Shown here piece by piece: positions 34,144 to 42,700 of a stretch of 62,470 bases of DNA. Where the stretch lies: the NCBI RefSeq assembly GCF_934330165.1, contig NZ_CAKRGI010000012.1, positions 1-62,470 of the forward strand. The letters run 5' to 3'. The stretch is from an uncultured Mediterraneibacter sp. Lineage in GTDB: Bacteria; Bacillota; Clostridia; Lachnospirales; Lachnospiraceae. A model generated the notes under the pieces. The model searched no databases and had not been told where the DNA came from. It worked only from the letters and a program-made list of their open reading frames with translations. Within the stretch, counting starts at the first letter, position 1. Every line of letters starts with the position of its first letter. The position numbers and the translations under genes were made by a program.

Positions 34144-34510
34144 TTATTTTTAGCATTTTATAAACTTTTTTCAAAACCACTATATTTTAATTATATCAAG
34201 ATTCACCACTCCTCTCAATTACTTTTTCCGGTAGTTTTCCTTTTTCATCACCTCTATCTTCTCATGAATATTGGTGTTGTACAGCCTGTACAAATCAGTA
34301 TCCTTCCGTAAACATTAAATGCACCCTGCTGCTTCATCTTCTTTTGATTCTTGTCTGGTGCCTGTTGTGGATTTTTACTCCATATGACATTTCTAATATG
34401 ATAATGATTTTTCATTAGTAATTGAGCCAAAAAGGATGCCTATCACAACAAAAGCAGGACTATATCAGCCAAACGGATTATCTCCGCTTCAAGTGCTAAT
34501 TTAGTCCTAC
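34144..34510. other. AT-rich non-coding stretch with an AGGACTA/TAGTCCT inverted repeat
   Basis: No supportable gene. Arms AGGACTA (34456-34462) and TAGTCCT (34501-34507) surround a smaller hairpin CGGA-TTATC-TCCG. One plus-strand frame ending at about 34501 reads as a short tail (QDYISQTDYLRFKC then stop) that could be a decayed gene end, but I cannot name it. Confidence 0.4.
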
Positions 34511-34845
34511 CTGTCATTTAGCAAACTCAATTTTCACTTTTTTAGCAAATTAAATTTTCATTTTAAAAAGGTATAGGAACTAGAAATTTTCTAATTCTTA
34601 TACCCCAAATCTTCCCTATTTTTATAATTTCCGTTTCATCGGCTTTCAGACCCTTAAAAAGCCTTATTTTACGCCATTTTTTGAATTTGACATAGAGAGA
34701 ATTTAGAGTGTATTTTATAATCGTTCCCTACATTTCCATCTATGTCAAATTCGTAAACTATTTTGTTTATTTGATGTGCGTCAAAATGAAAATTGAATTT
34801 ACTAAAAATGGCTGAAAAAATGAAAACTGAGTTTACTAAGCGACA
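34511..34845. mobile_element. MITE-like element with doubled inverted ends (possible IS21-type derivative)
   Basis: The left end has two tandem copies of TTAGCAAAYTMAATTTTCA (about 34517-34542 and 34541-34564). The right end has two inverted copies (34783-34807 and 34817-34840). The outermost bases are TGTC and GACA. An inner inverted repeat GAATTTGACATAGA/TCTATGTCAAATTC (34683-34696, 34739-34752) lies in the middle. No transposase frame fits in 335 bp. Multiple end repeats starting TG and ending CA are typical of IS21-family elements. I see no clear target duplication. Confidence 0.6.
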
Positions 34846-34861
34846 ATTTTTATCTTATCTC

Positions 34862-36118
34862 TTATTCATACCGCAATGCGTCGATCGGGTTCATGTTCGC
34901 AGCTTTCACCGACGGAATCAGTCCGAAGATTACTCCGATCAGCGTAGAGAACAGAACTGCCACTACAATCGCTGTACCGCTGATCGCCACAGGCACAGAG
35001 GAAACTCCTGAGATAATATACGCCAGTGCGATTCCAACCGCAACACCGATGATTCCTCCAAGCAGAGTCAGTACCGCTGCCTCTGTCAGGAACTGAAACA
35101 GAATTCTCTTTTTTCTTGCTCCCAGTGCTTTTTTAAGTCCGATCTCTCTTGTACGCTCTGTAACTGATACAAGCATGATGTTCATAACCCCGATTCCTCC
35201 TACTAAAAGAGAAATACTGGCGATCCAGATCAACTGCTGGTTCGTTGAATTGCTGATCTCCTGGATCTGGGTTGCCTGCTTCAACAGATCTTCCCCTTTA
35301 TATTTGATGGAATCATCGGATACAGACAGATAAGAATTAAGGATCTCTGCTGCATCTTCCCCTGCTTTTGTCATATCATCCGTCGATGTGGCACGTACTA
35401 CCACATTCTGTGGTTCATCATACTGATACAGGGTCGGCCATACTGTATCAGGAACGCAGACCATTCCACTTCCATCATTTGATATATAGCGATTGTAATC
35501 ATCCATGGAATTGATCACCGGCTGAGATGCCGCTTTTCTGGCAATCAGACCAATTACTGTAAACGGTTCTCCCTTCATTTCAATCGTCTTGCCGATCACA
35601 TTCCCGTCCGGGAACAGATTGGATGCAGAAGTCTTGTCAAGCAGTGCAACTTTTCTGTTCTCCGAAAAATCCTTTTCTGAAAATCCACGTCCTTTTGTGA
35701 TCTGATAGCCATATACATCCAAATAATCAGAATCTACTCCCTTGATCGTTCCGTTGGAAAGGGACTGGGAACCGTTAAAGACTGCATCATATTCATTTCT
35801 TGTATAATAGAGTGCTGCTGTCTCCACTGCATCAGATTCTTTTATTTCCTCCAGTACATCCTTACTGATCACCGGCACTCCGTCCGGAGCATCTCCATAG
35901 CTCAGATCAATCGGCCATTCTCCCTGGTAAAGCTGGATATTCACCGCATTATTTCCTGCTCCCACCAAATTTTCCTTAATCTGTTCATTTGTTCCTTTGA
36001 TCGTCGATACAATTGCAATGATCGAGCCGATTCCTATGATAATTCCAAGCATCGTCAGAGCAGATCTTAATTTGTGGTTCCAGATCCCCTGAAACGCAAG
36101 TCTGATATCTTCCAGCAT
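34862..36118 (-). CDS. MacB/FtsX-type ABC transporter permease
   Basis: A 418-residue permease with an N-terminal transmembrane helix (about 17-40, LRSALTMLGIIIGIGSIIAI), a large extracellular MacB periplasmic-core domain (about 45-280) and three C-terminal helices of the FtsX fold with RTREIGLKKALGARKKRI between the first two. It belongs to a tripartite-like export operon with an ATPase and two adaptors. Gram-positive MacB-like systems export peptides or lantibiotics or sense envelope stress; the substrate cannot be read here. Confidence 0.9.
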   Translation of the reverse strand: MLEDIRLAFQGIWNHKLRSALTMLGIIIGIGSIIAIVSTIKGTNEQIKENLVGAGNNAVNIQLYQGEWPIDLSYGDAPDGVPVISKDVLEEIKESDAVETAALYYTRNEYDAVFNGSQSLSNGTIKGVDSDYLDVYGYQITKGRGFSEKDFSENRKVALLDKTSASNLFPDGNVIGKTIEMKGEPFTVIGLIARKAASQPVINSMDDYNRYISNDGSGMVCVPDTVWPTLYQYDEPQNVVVRATSTDDMTKAGEDAAEILNSYLSVSDDSIKYKGEDLLKQATQIQEISNSTNQQLIWIASISLLVGGIGVMNIMLVSVTERTREIGLKKALGARKKRILFQFLTEAAVLTLLGGIIGVAVGIALAYIISGVSSVPVAISGTAIVVAVLFSTLIGVIFGLIPSVKAANMNPIDALRYE

Positions 36119-36130
36119 AGAAATCCCCCC

Positions 36131-37849
36131 TTAATTATAATCATATAATGTATCTGCTGACTTTGTCTTCGCACCTTCCCGAACATCTCTACCATACGGA
36201 AATGCAATCTCATCATCCAGGCTCAGACCAGATACAATCTCCAGAGATCCGGATACATTTTTCCCAACTTCGACATACTGCTTTTTCAATTTCCCATTGC
36301 CACCCTTTTTATATACATAATACCGGTTTCCCTCTTCCCTGACAAACATCTGCTCCAGATAAATTTCATCCTCATCCTGGGAAGAAAGATCATCAATACT
36401 CAGATTTACTCCATCTCCATTGGAAAGTTCCGCATCCCCATGGATTACTGCTGTGAATGGATAATAAGAAAGATTTTCATTATTTCCGTCCGAATATCCT
36501 GTTAACGGTGAACTGCTGACTCCGCTGATCGTCGCCTCATAAGTCATCCCGCTGGTCCATGATGTAACAGTCACAGTCATTCCCTCCTTAATCTTGTCAA
36601 ATGCCGTCTCTGCCACACGTCCTGTCACATAAAATCCATCCTCACCCACAACACTGATAATCGGTGTATTTTCCAGTCGTGCTGTCTCTTCATCTGCCAC
36701 CGATTTTACTGTTCCTTCCACTGTGCTGGTCACGATCGCATTGTCTACCTTTTTTTCCAGCTGCTTCAACTCCAGTTCGGCTGTTCTCTGCTCCAGTTCC
36801 AGCTCTTTTAACCGTTCTTCTTTCTCCCGGATTTCTTTTGCCAGCTCTTCTTTTGTAGGTCCGTCTGAGATTCCCGGATCTTCCGGTTCAGATGGAGTTT
36901 CCGGCTCGGACGGTGTATCCGGTACATCCGGTTCAGACGGGGTATCCGGCTGGTCTGGCTGAACCGGCTTGATGATCTGACCATTCTTTCCATCCAGTGT
37001 CCATTCATAAAGAATCCTGGTCGGATGATCCTTATCATCTACCACCTCAAATGTGCAGATTTCTCTGTTTTCCAGTACTTTCAACATAAACTGTGCATTG
37101 ACCGTCACCCCTGATGCACAAAGATACCGGTAAGGCTTTTCTTCTGTTCCGTCACCATCCGCATTGTACGGAACGGACTCTTCCGTAATCTTATCATAAA
37201 TCTTGGTTCCCTTTAATTCTTCCGGGAATGGTTTACCGGTCCCTTTTCCATCTGTCACCGTTGAATCCTGATCCGATCCTGCCGTTCCGGTATCTGTATT
37301 TCCTTTCTGAGCAGTCATATTCTGCCTCTGCACTGATGCTGTTGTCCTGCTCTTCCCTGTATCTGCGTTTACGACTGCATCTGCTCCTGCCGTACTGACC
37401 TGCACAACTGTATTCGTCCCTGCTACATTTCCTTTTGCAACCGCTTTTGTCCCACGCAGTTGCTTTAATTCCGCTTCAATATTTTTACGGTTTAATGCAA
37501 TTCCCTCGATCTCCATCTGCTTCATTTCTTTTTCCATCGTTGCCAGAGTTGTATCATAGGCAACCAGACGATCTCCGATCTTAACCGTATCTCCTGCTTT
37601 GACATAGACTTCCTTCACAGTAAGAGACTCATCATAATAGATATTCTGGTTCATCTTCGTTGTCACAGTTCCGTAATCAGAAATTTCAGAACCGCTGTAC
37701 CACCCCCCAGAATTCATATTACTGACAGGAGCTACTTTTACTGCTTTTCCACTTCCCCGCACAGCTGCAGCAATGATCCCTGTCAACAGGACTGCTGCCG
37801 CAATACCAGAAACAGAACCGATCAGAATCTTTTTCTTATTCTTTTCCAT
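36131..37849 (-). CDS. Membrane-fusion (HlyD/RND-type) adaptor with proline-rich insertion
   Basis: A 572-residue adaptor. It has an N-terminal transmembrane helix (about 8-28), a lipoyl half (about 60-100), a long low-complexity part (about 140-330) and a charged coiled coil (about 330-370) before the second lipoyl half and barrel. The low-complexity part contains repeated PSEPxxPxxPSEP units. Its last 14 bases overlap the start of the ATPase gene region. It is much longer than the second adaptor of the same operon, and probably reaches through the thick wall. Confidence 0.85.
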   Translation of the reverse strand: MEKNKKKILIGSVSGIAAAVLLTGIIAAAVRGSGKAVKVAPVSNMNSGGWYSGSEISDYGTVTTKMNQNIYYDESLTVKEVYVKAGDTVKIGDRLVAYDTTLATMEKEMKQMEIEGIALNRKNIEAELKQLRGTKAVAKGNVAGTNTVVQVSTAGADAVVNADTGKSRTTASVQRQNMTAQKGNTDTGTAGSDQDSTVTDGKGTGKPFPEELKGTKIYDKITEESVPYNADGDGTEEKPYRYLCASGVTVNAQFMLKVLENREICTFEVVDDKDHPTRILYEWTLDGKNGQIIKPVQPDQPDTPSEPDVPDTPSEPETPSEPEDPGISDGPTKEELAKEIREKEERLKELELEQRTAELELKQLEKKVDNAIVTSTVEGTVKSVADEETARLENTPIISVVGEDGFYVTGRVAETAFDKIKEGMTVTVTSWTSGMTYEATISGVSSSPLTGYSDGNNENLSYYPFTAVIHGDAELSNGDGVNLSIDDLSSQDEDEIYLEQMFVREEGNRYYVYKKGGNGKLKKQYVEVGKNVSGSLEIVSGLSLDDEIAFPYGRDVREGAKTKSADTLYDYN

Positions 37850-38528
37850 TCTCCTGCTCCTCTCCGTCTTTCAATCTTCCATCTTTGATCATTACCATCC
37901 GGTCAGCACATCCTGCGATCTGTGCATCATGCGTGATCATTAGCACTGTCATTCCTTCCTGATTCAGTTCTGAGAATAATTCCATGATCTGCTGTCCCGA
38001 AACCGAATCCAACGCTCCGGTCGGCTCATCCGCCAGAAGAAGATCCGGACCGGTAACGATTGCTCTTGCGATCGCCACACGCTGCTTCTGTCCTCCTGAC
38101 AACTGCGTCGGTCTGAAATCCAGACGATCCCCCAGTCCGACTCGTTCCAGTGCTGCCTTTGCCCGTTCCATCCGTTCTTTTTTGGATACATTGCTGTAAA
38201 GAAGCGGCAGTGCCACGTTATCCAGGGCAGTCTGCTTCGGCAGCAGATTAAACGTCTGAAAGACAAATCCAATGGAACGGTTCCTGATCTGTGCCATTGT
38301 CCGGTCGTCAAAATCTTTCAGATCTGTCCCGTTAAGCTGGTATAGCCCGGAGCTTGCCACATCCAGACATCCGATAATATTCATCAGGGTCGTCTTCCCG
38401 GAACCTGAAGGACCCATGATCGCCACATATTCTCCACGTTCTACCTGAAAGCAGATATCTTTCAGAACAGGAACTGTCATTTTGTCCTGAACGTAATCTT
38501 TATATATATGTTCTAACTTCAGAAGCAT
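37836..38528 (-). CDS. MacB/LolD-type ABC transporter ATP-binding protein
   Basis: The 230-residue ATPase has Walker [11 protein letters not shown], the [14 protein letters not shown] signature, Walker [13 protein letters not shown] and the H-loop THDAQIA, all typical of the MacB/LolD group. It overlaps the following adaptor by 14 bp and the preceding one by 1 bp, so the genes are translationally coupled. It energises the permease at 34862-36118. Confidence 0.95.
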   Translation of the reverse strand: MLLKLEHIYKDYVQDKMTVPVLKDICFQVERGEYVAIMGPSGSGKTTLMNIIGCLDVASSGLYQLNGTDLKDFDDRTMAQIRNRSIGFVFQTFNLLPKQTALDNVALPLLYSNVSKKERMERAKAALERVGLGDRLDFRPTQLSGGQKQRVAIARAIVTGPDLLLADEPTGALDSVSGQQIMELFSELNQEGMTVLMITHDAQIAGCADRMVMIKDGRLKDGEEQENGKE

Positions 38529-39853
38529 TATTTGTCCTCCATTCCCCCATCTTCCTGCAGATTTTCAGATATCCCGTCCTGCGGTTCTGCCTCTGCTGCA
38601 TCCGGATTTTCTGTTCCTGCAGCTCCATTCAGCTCATCTTCACTGACACCACTTTCATTATTCACTGCCGTATTTTTTACAACCGCTGCACCTTTTTTGC
38701 AATCTTCGCTTGGCCACACGATATAATCCGTATTTTTCAGTCCGTCCAGTACTTCCCAGGTATCCATATCTTCATTCTTCTCACCCAGCCTGACCTCTCG
38801 TTTTTCGAGGCGGTCATTCTTACCGGCCACCCATACATACGGAGCATCTGAATCTGCATCCACAATATAGGAACTCATCAGCCACATGCCGGCATCTGTC
38901 TCACTTCCTGTTCCGGGTTCAACATAGACATGCTGTCCGAGCATCAGCCCGTCGCTTGTCTCAAGTGTCACATAAAATGGATATTTCGTTGCCTGCTGAG
39001 CACTGTCAGAGCCGGAATAATAGCTGCTTTGAGAACCGCTCTCCGGCTTTTCCGTATCAATGGAGTCCACTGTTCCCTTCCATATCTGCGTCTCATCCAC
39101 TCTTGAGCGGATCGTCACTTCCATTCCCGGTGAAAGATTTCCGATATTCTGCTCGCTGATCTTCCCTTTGATCCGGTATTTTCCTGTAGAAAGAATGCTC
39201 ATAAACGGCTTCTTTTCCCCGGTAGCATCATCATATCCCTGCTCCTCGTTAATCTCCTGAACAATCCCCGAAATCGTAGACGTCACAACAGAAGATTCCA
39301 GGTTCTTTTTCATACGGTTTACTTCCAGTTCTTTTACTTTATAATTGTACTCTTCCTGCTTCACATTGGTCTGAAGCTCCTGGATCTGCGTCGTATAGGA
39401 TAACTGTTCACTGGCCGGAGCACTTTTTTTCTCCGCTGTCAGGGCTGCAATCTGGTTATTCAGGTTGCTGATACTGTTATTGATCTTATCCAGCTCCAGA
39501 TTTCTCTGCTCCAGTGTCATCGCAAGCTCTTCTGTATCGAATTCATACAGCTTTGTTCCAGGCTCTACTTCCTGTCCCTTTTCCACAAAAATCTCTTTTA
39601 CTTTCTGATCATCTGAAAGCGTCAGTTTCAGAGTATCCTGTGCCTCCACAACACCGGAAAACTGGTTCTGAGTTCCCAGTCCTGTTCCCGTCAGCATACC
39701 GACGGAATCGGCATACAGCACATCTTCTCCATTCCCGCTTCCTTTTCCGGTCACTGCCCTTATCACCAGAATCACGACCAGAAGTACTGCCAGTATAACC
39801 CCCGCTATTATCAGCATCTTTTTCTGCTTCAGGCTTAATTTCTTTTCTTTCAC
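38528..39853 (-). CDS. Efflux membrane-fusion adaptor, first gene of the ABC operon
   Basis: A 441-residue HlyD/MacA-type adaptor: transmembrane helix (about 12-34), lipoyl half with KLTLSDDQKVKEIFVEKGQEVEPGT, a coiled coil (about 110-185), the second lipoyl half (SSVVTSTISGIVQEI) and an acidic C-terminal tail (about 395-441). It is distinct in sequence from the second adaptor of the operon. A Gram-positive ABC operon with two adaptors suggests a hetero-oligomeric or paired conduit. Confidence 0.88.
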   Translation of the reverse strand: MKEKKLSLKQKKMLIIAGVILAVLLVVILVIRAVTGKGSGNGEDVLYADSVGMLTGTGLGTQNQFSGVVEAQDTLKLTLSDDQKVKEIFVEKGQEVEPGTKLYEFDTEELAMTLEQRNLELDKINNSISNLNNQIAALTAEKKSAPASEQLSYTTQIQELQTNVKQEEYNYKVKELEVNRMKKNLESSVVTSTISGIVQEINEEQGYDDATGEKKPFMSILSTGKYRIKGKISEQNIGNLSPGMEVTIRSRVDETQIWKGTVDSIDTEKPESGSQSSYYSGSDSAQQATKYPFYVTLETSDGLMLGQHVYVEPGTGSETDAGMWLMSSYIVDADSDAPYVWVAGKNDRLEKREVRLGEKNEDMDTWEVLDGLKNTDYIVWPSEDCKKGAAVVKNTAVNNESGVSEDELNGAAGTENPDAAEAEPQDGISENLQEDGGMEDK

Positions 39854-39971
39854 TTGCCTTTCCCTCCTTTTAAGATCACAGCCATTCCCAGGATCTGTTA
39901 ATTTCAGTATATCTTATCTCCCCCGTAAAATCACTTGAAGAATTTCTTAATTTTCACCGGTGACCTGACAG

Positions 39972-40032
39972 AAAAAACTCCCTTCGAAAATGTCGTATCA
40001 TCAGTTTCTGACATTTCCAAAAGGAGTTTTTC
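39972..40032 (-). terminator. Terminator of thrS
   Basis: Outer arms GGAGTTTTT (right) and AAAAACTCC (left) with an inner AAATGTC/GACATTT stem; a T-rich tract follows on the minus strand. About 55 bases beyond the thrS stop. Confidence 0.7.
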
Positions 40033-40086
40033 ATCATAAACCGGACTTTTTCCATCATCCGGACAGTATCTTAAAAGAGGATCTTT

Positions 40087-42054
40087 TTATCTCTGCTTTT
40101 CTTCTTCCGGCAGTTCCCTGCGGATCTCTTTTGTACGAATTTCTTTGCAGATCGCATCGATAAATTCATCCAGGGATTTTGTTCCCTCATTTCCAGCGAA
40201 ACGGCTTCTGACAGAGACCGTGCCATCTTCCTCTTCCTGCTGTCCTACGACCAACATATACGGAAGTTTATCCAGTCTTGCTTCGCGGATCTTGAATCCG
40301 ATTTTTTCTGAACGGTTATCTACCGTCACATCAATATCGTTCTTTTTCAGTTCTGCACATACTTTATTTGCGTATTCTTCATATTTTTCAGAAATAGGAA
40401 GTACACGCACCTGCTCCGGGCATAACCAGGTCGGGAACTTTCCGGCATATTTTTCGATCAGCCATGCAAGTGTTCTCTCGTAGCATCCCATGGAAGTTCT
40501 GTGAATAATATATGGACGTACCTTATCTCCGTTCTGATCGATATAATACATATCAAAATTTTCAGCGATCGCACAGTCAAGCTGGATCGTGATCATTGTA
40601 TCTTCTTTTCCATATACATTCTTTGCCTGAATATCGATCTTCGGACCATAGAAAGCCGCCTCTCCGTCAGCCTCTACAAAAGGAACACCTTTTTCACGCA
40701 GCACTTCACGCAGTGCTTCCTGGGTTCTGTTCCAGTAATCATCATCTCCCAGATATTTCTTTTTATTTGCCGGATCCCATTTTGACAGACGGTAGGTCAC
40801 ATCATCCTGAAGTCCCAGTGTGGACAATACATAATAAGCAAGGTCAAAGCAGTTCTTCAGCTCTTCCTCTGCCTGATCCGGACGGATCACGTTATGTGCC
40901 TCTGTGATCGTAAACTGGCGGACACGTGTCAGTCCATGCATCTCACCGGAATCCTCGGAACGGAACAGTGTAGATGTCTCACTCATACGGTACGGGAGAT
41001 CACGGTAGGACTTCTGCGTATTCTTATATACATAGTACTGGAATGGACAGGTCATCGGGCGGAGTGCGAAAACCTCTTTATCTTTTTCTTCATCACCAAG
41101 AACGAACATTCCATCTTTATAATGATCCCAGTGTCCGGAAATCTTATACAGATCGGATTTTGCCATCAATGGTGTTCTTGTACGGACATAACCCCATTCT
41201 TTATCTTCCAGATCTTCAATCCATCTCTGCAGTTTCATGATCATTTTTGTTCCCTTTGGCGGGAATAACGGAAGTCCCTGTCCGATCACATCTACTGTTG
41301 TAAAGAGTTCCATCTCACGTCCCAGCTTATTGTGGTCACGACGCTTTGCATCTTCCATTTTTTCAAGATATGCATTCAGTTCTTCCTTTTTATTAAAGGC
41401 AGTTCCGTAAATTCTCTGAAGACGTGCTTTATCGGAATCTCCTCTCCAGTATGCCATGGATGAAGAAGTCAGCTTGAATGCTTTAATTCCTTTTGTCGTC
41501 ATCAGATGAGGACCTGCACATAAATCAACAAATTCTCCCTGATCATAGAAAGAAATCTCTTCTCCTTCCGGAAGATCTTCGATCAGTTCTACTTTGAAAG
41601 GCTCATTCTTTTCCTGCATGAATTTAATCGCTTCTTCTCTTGGAAGTGTATATCGCTTCAGCTCATGTCCTTCTTTGATGATCTTTTTCATTTCGGCTTC
41701 CAGCTTATCCAAAGCCTCTCTTGAAAATGGTTCTGCCTCAAAATCATAATAGAATCCGTCTTCAATTGCCGGTCCGATCGCAATCTTTGCATCCGGGAAC
41801 AGTCTCTTTACTGCCTGTGCAAGCACATGAGATGCTGTATGGCGGATCACCTTCAATCCTTCCGGATCACTTGCTGTGACAATATTCAGTTCACAGTCAC
41901 TGTCAATCACTGTCCTGAGATCTACGATCTCTCCATTCACTTCTCCTGCACATGCAACTCTTGCAAGTCCGCTGCTGATATCGGCTGCAATGTCATACAC
42001 CGATTTTGCTTCACTGTACTCTTTTACTGAACCGTCTTTTAATGTAATTTTCAT
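40087..42054 (-). CDS. thrS: Threonyl-tRNA synthetase
   Basis: Charges tRNA-Thr. The 655-residue class II synthetase has an N-terminal TGS domain (about 1-62), the editing domain with HTASHVLAQA (about 72-81), the catalytic core with RPMTCPFQYYVYK and the class II motifs, and the C-terminal anticodon-binding domain (about 545-640). AAAGGA precedes the ATG. Expression is controlled by the T-box leader directly upstream. Confidence 0.98.
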   Translation of the reverse strand: MKITLKDGSVKEYSEAKSVYDIAADISSGLARVACAGEVNGEIVDLRTVIDSDCELNIVTASDPEGLKVIRHTASHVLAQAVKRLFPDAKIAIGPAIEDGFYYDFEAEPFSREALDKLEAEMKKIIKEGHELKRYTLPREEAIKFMQEKNEPFKVELIEDLPEGEEISFYDQGEFVDLCAGPHLMTTKGIKAFKLTSSSMAYWRGDSDKARLQRIYGTAFNKKEELNAYLEKMEDAKRRDHNKLGREMELFTTVDVIGQGLPLFPPKGTKMIMKLQRWIEDLEDKEWGYVRTRTPLMAKSDLYKISGHWDHYKDGMFVLGDEEKDKEVFALRPMTCPFQYYVYKNTQKSYRDLPYRMSETSTLFRSEDSGEMHGLTRVRQFTITEAHNVIRPDQAEEELKNCFDLAYYVLSTLGLQDDVTYRLSKWDPANKKKYLGDDDYWNRTQEALREVLREKGVPFVEADGEAAFYGPKIDIQAKNVYGKEDTMITIQLDCAIAENFDMYYIDQNGDKVRPYIIHRTSMGCYERTLAWLIEKYAGKFPTWLCPEQVRVLPISEKYEEYANKVCAELKKNDIDVTVDNRSEKIGFKIREARLDKLPYMLVVGQQEEEDGTVSVRSRFAGNEGTKSLDEFIDAICKEIRTKEIRRELPEEEKQR

Positions 42055-42123
42055 GTTCCTGTTTCCTTTCTCTGTTCATTTACCCGTGTCAGGGAAATTC
42101 ATGTATCAGAAAACAACAACATG

Positions 42124-42403
42124 AAAAAATCCCTGACACTGCATCTCTACAATGTCAGGGACGATATCTTCATCTACCGTGGTTCCACCCGTCTTCATCT
42201 TTTCCTTCCCGGCATTCTGTATATGTTCCGGAGCCTGCTTATCAAAAGGAAAAGATCTCATTCATGATGATAACGGAATCACCGGACCGGATTAGGGTCA
42301 CTCAGAGCTGGTCTTCACATAAGTTCCATCAAAATGCTTCCACCAAATGCACTTCTCTCTGTGACTTATACTTATGCTACTCGTCTCTTCAACGCTTTAT
42401 TCG
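42124..42403 (-). promoter_or_regulatory. T-box riboswitch (tRNA-Thr responsive) in the thrS leader
   Basis: The minus strand carries the T-box sequence GGGTGGAACCACGG (within 42174-42191), an upstream Stem I region with the GACGAGTAGCA start, and the downstream terminator: stem arms in 42131-42160, then six T (42124-42129). Uncharged tRNA-Thr would pair through its acceptor end with TGGA and favour the antiterminator. A specifier-like GTGACC occurs near 42292-42304 (ACC, threonine), which fits the gene. Confidence 0.92.
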
Positions 42404-42409
42404 GTGTTA

Positions 42410-42438
42410 ATTGTAATCTCTTTTTCTGTATCTGTAAA
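42410..42438 (-). promoter_or_regulatory. thrS promoter
   Basis: Minus-strand TTTACA (42433-42438) and TACAAT (42410-42415) with a 17-bp spacer, placed just before the T-box leader. Confidence 0.7.
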
Positions 42439-42497
42439 GACCCTTTTTTCTTTTTTTCATGTCTTTTATCACGAACCCTTTTACGGTTCTTTTCGTA

Positions 42498-42626
42498 AAT
42501 TCAAAATTGAACTTTCTCCTTTTTGAACTTTTGCATTTTCCGTTTCCAGTTTTGTATTGAATCTTTTCCTTTTTTATGGTATGATCTGTTCATGAATTGA
42601 ACTTTAAGGTTCTGAAATTGAACTTT
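42498..42626 (+). promoter_or_regulatory. Promoter with iterated TTGAACTTT motifs upstream of the HTH-aminotransferase gene
   Basis: TTGAACTTT occurs at 42498-42506, 42514-42522, 42597-42605 and 42618-42626, and a variant TTGAATCTTTT at 42557. The variant forms the -35 (TTGAAT, 42557-42562) of a promoter with TATGAT at 42580-42585 (17-bp spacer). Two copies lie upstream and two downstream of the start site; the last two are 21 bp (two helical turns) apart. The HTH domain of the gene product is the natural candidate to bind them. Confidence 0.7.
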
Positions 42627-42700
42627 TATTCATATCATAATTTGGATCTGTTGATCCTGCCATCATTTTAAATATGAATTCTTATAGAAAGGATGTTTCT

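Noticed and set aside
39880..39960. 11-bp-spaced response-regulator repeats upstream of the ABC operon
   Set aside because: Elements such as TTAAGAA and TTCAAGT are roughly 11 bp apart but too degenerate to call, unlike the exact repeats at 47689-47717.
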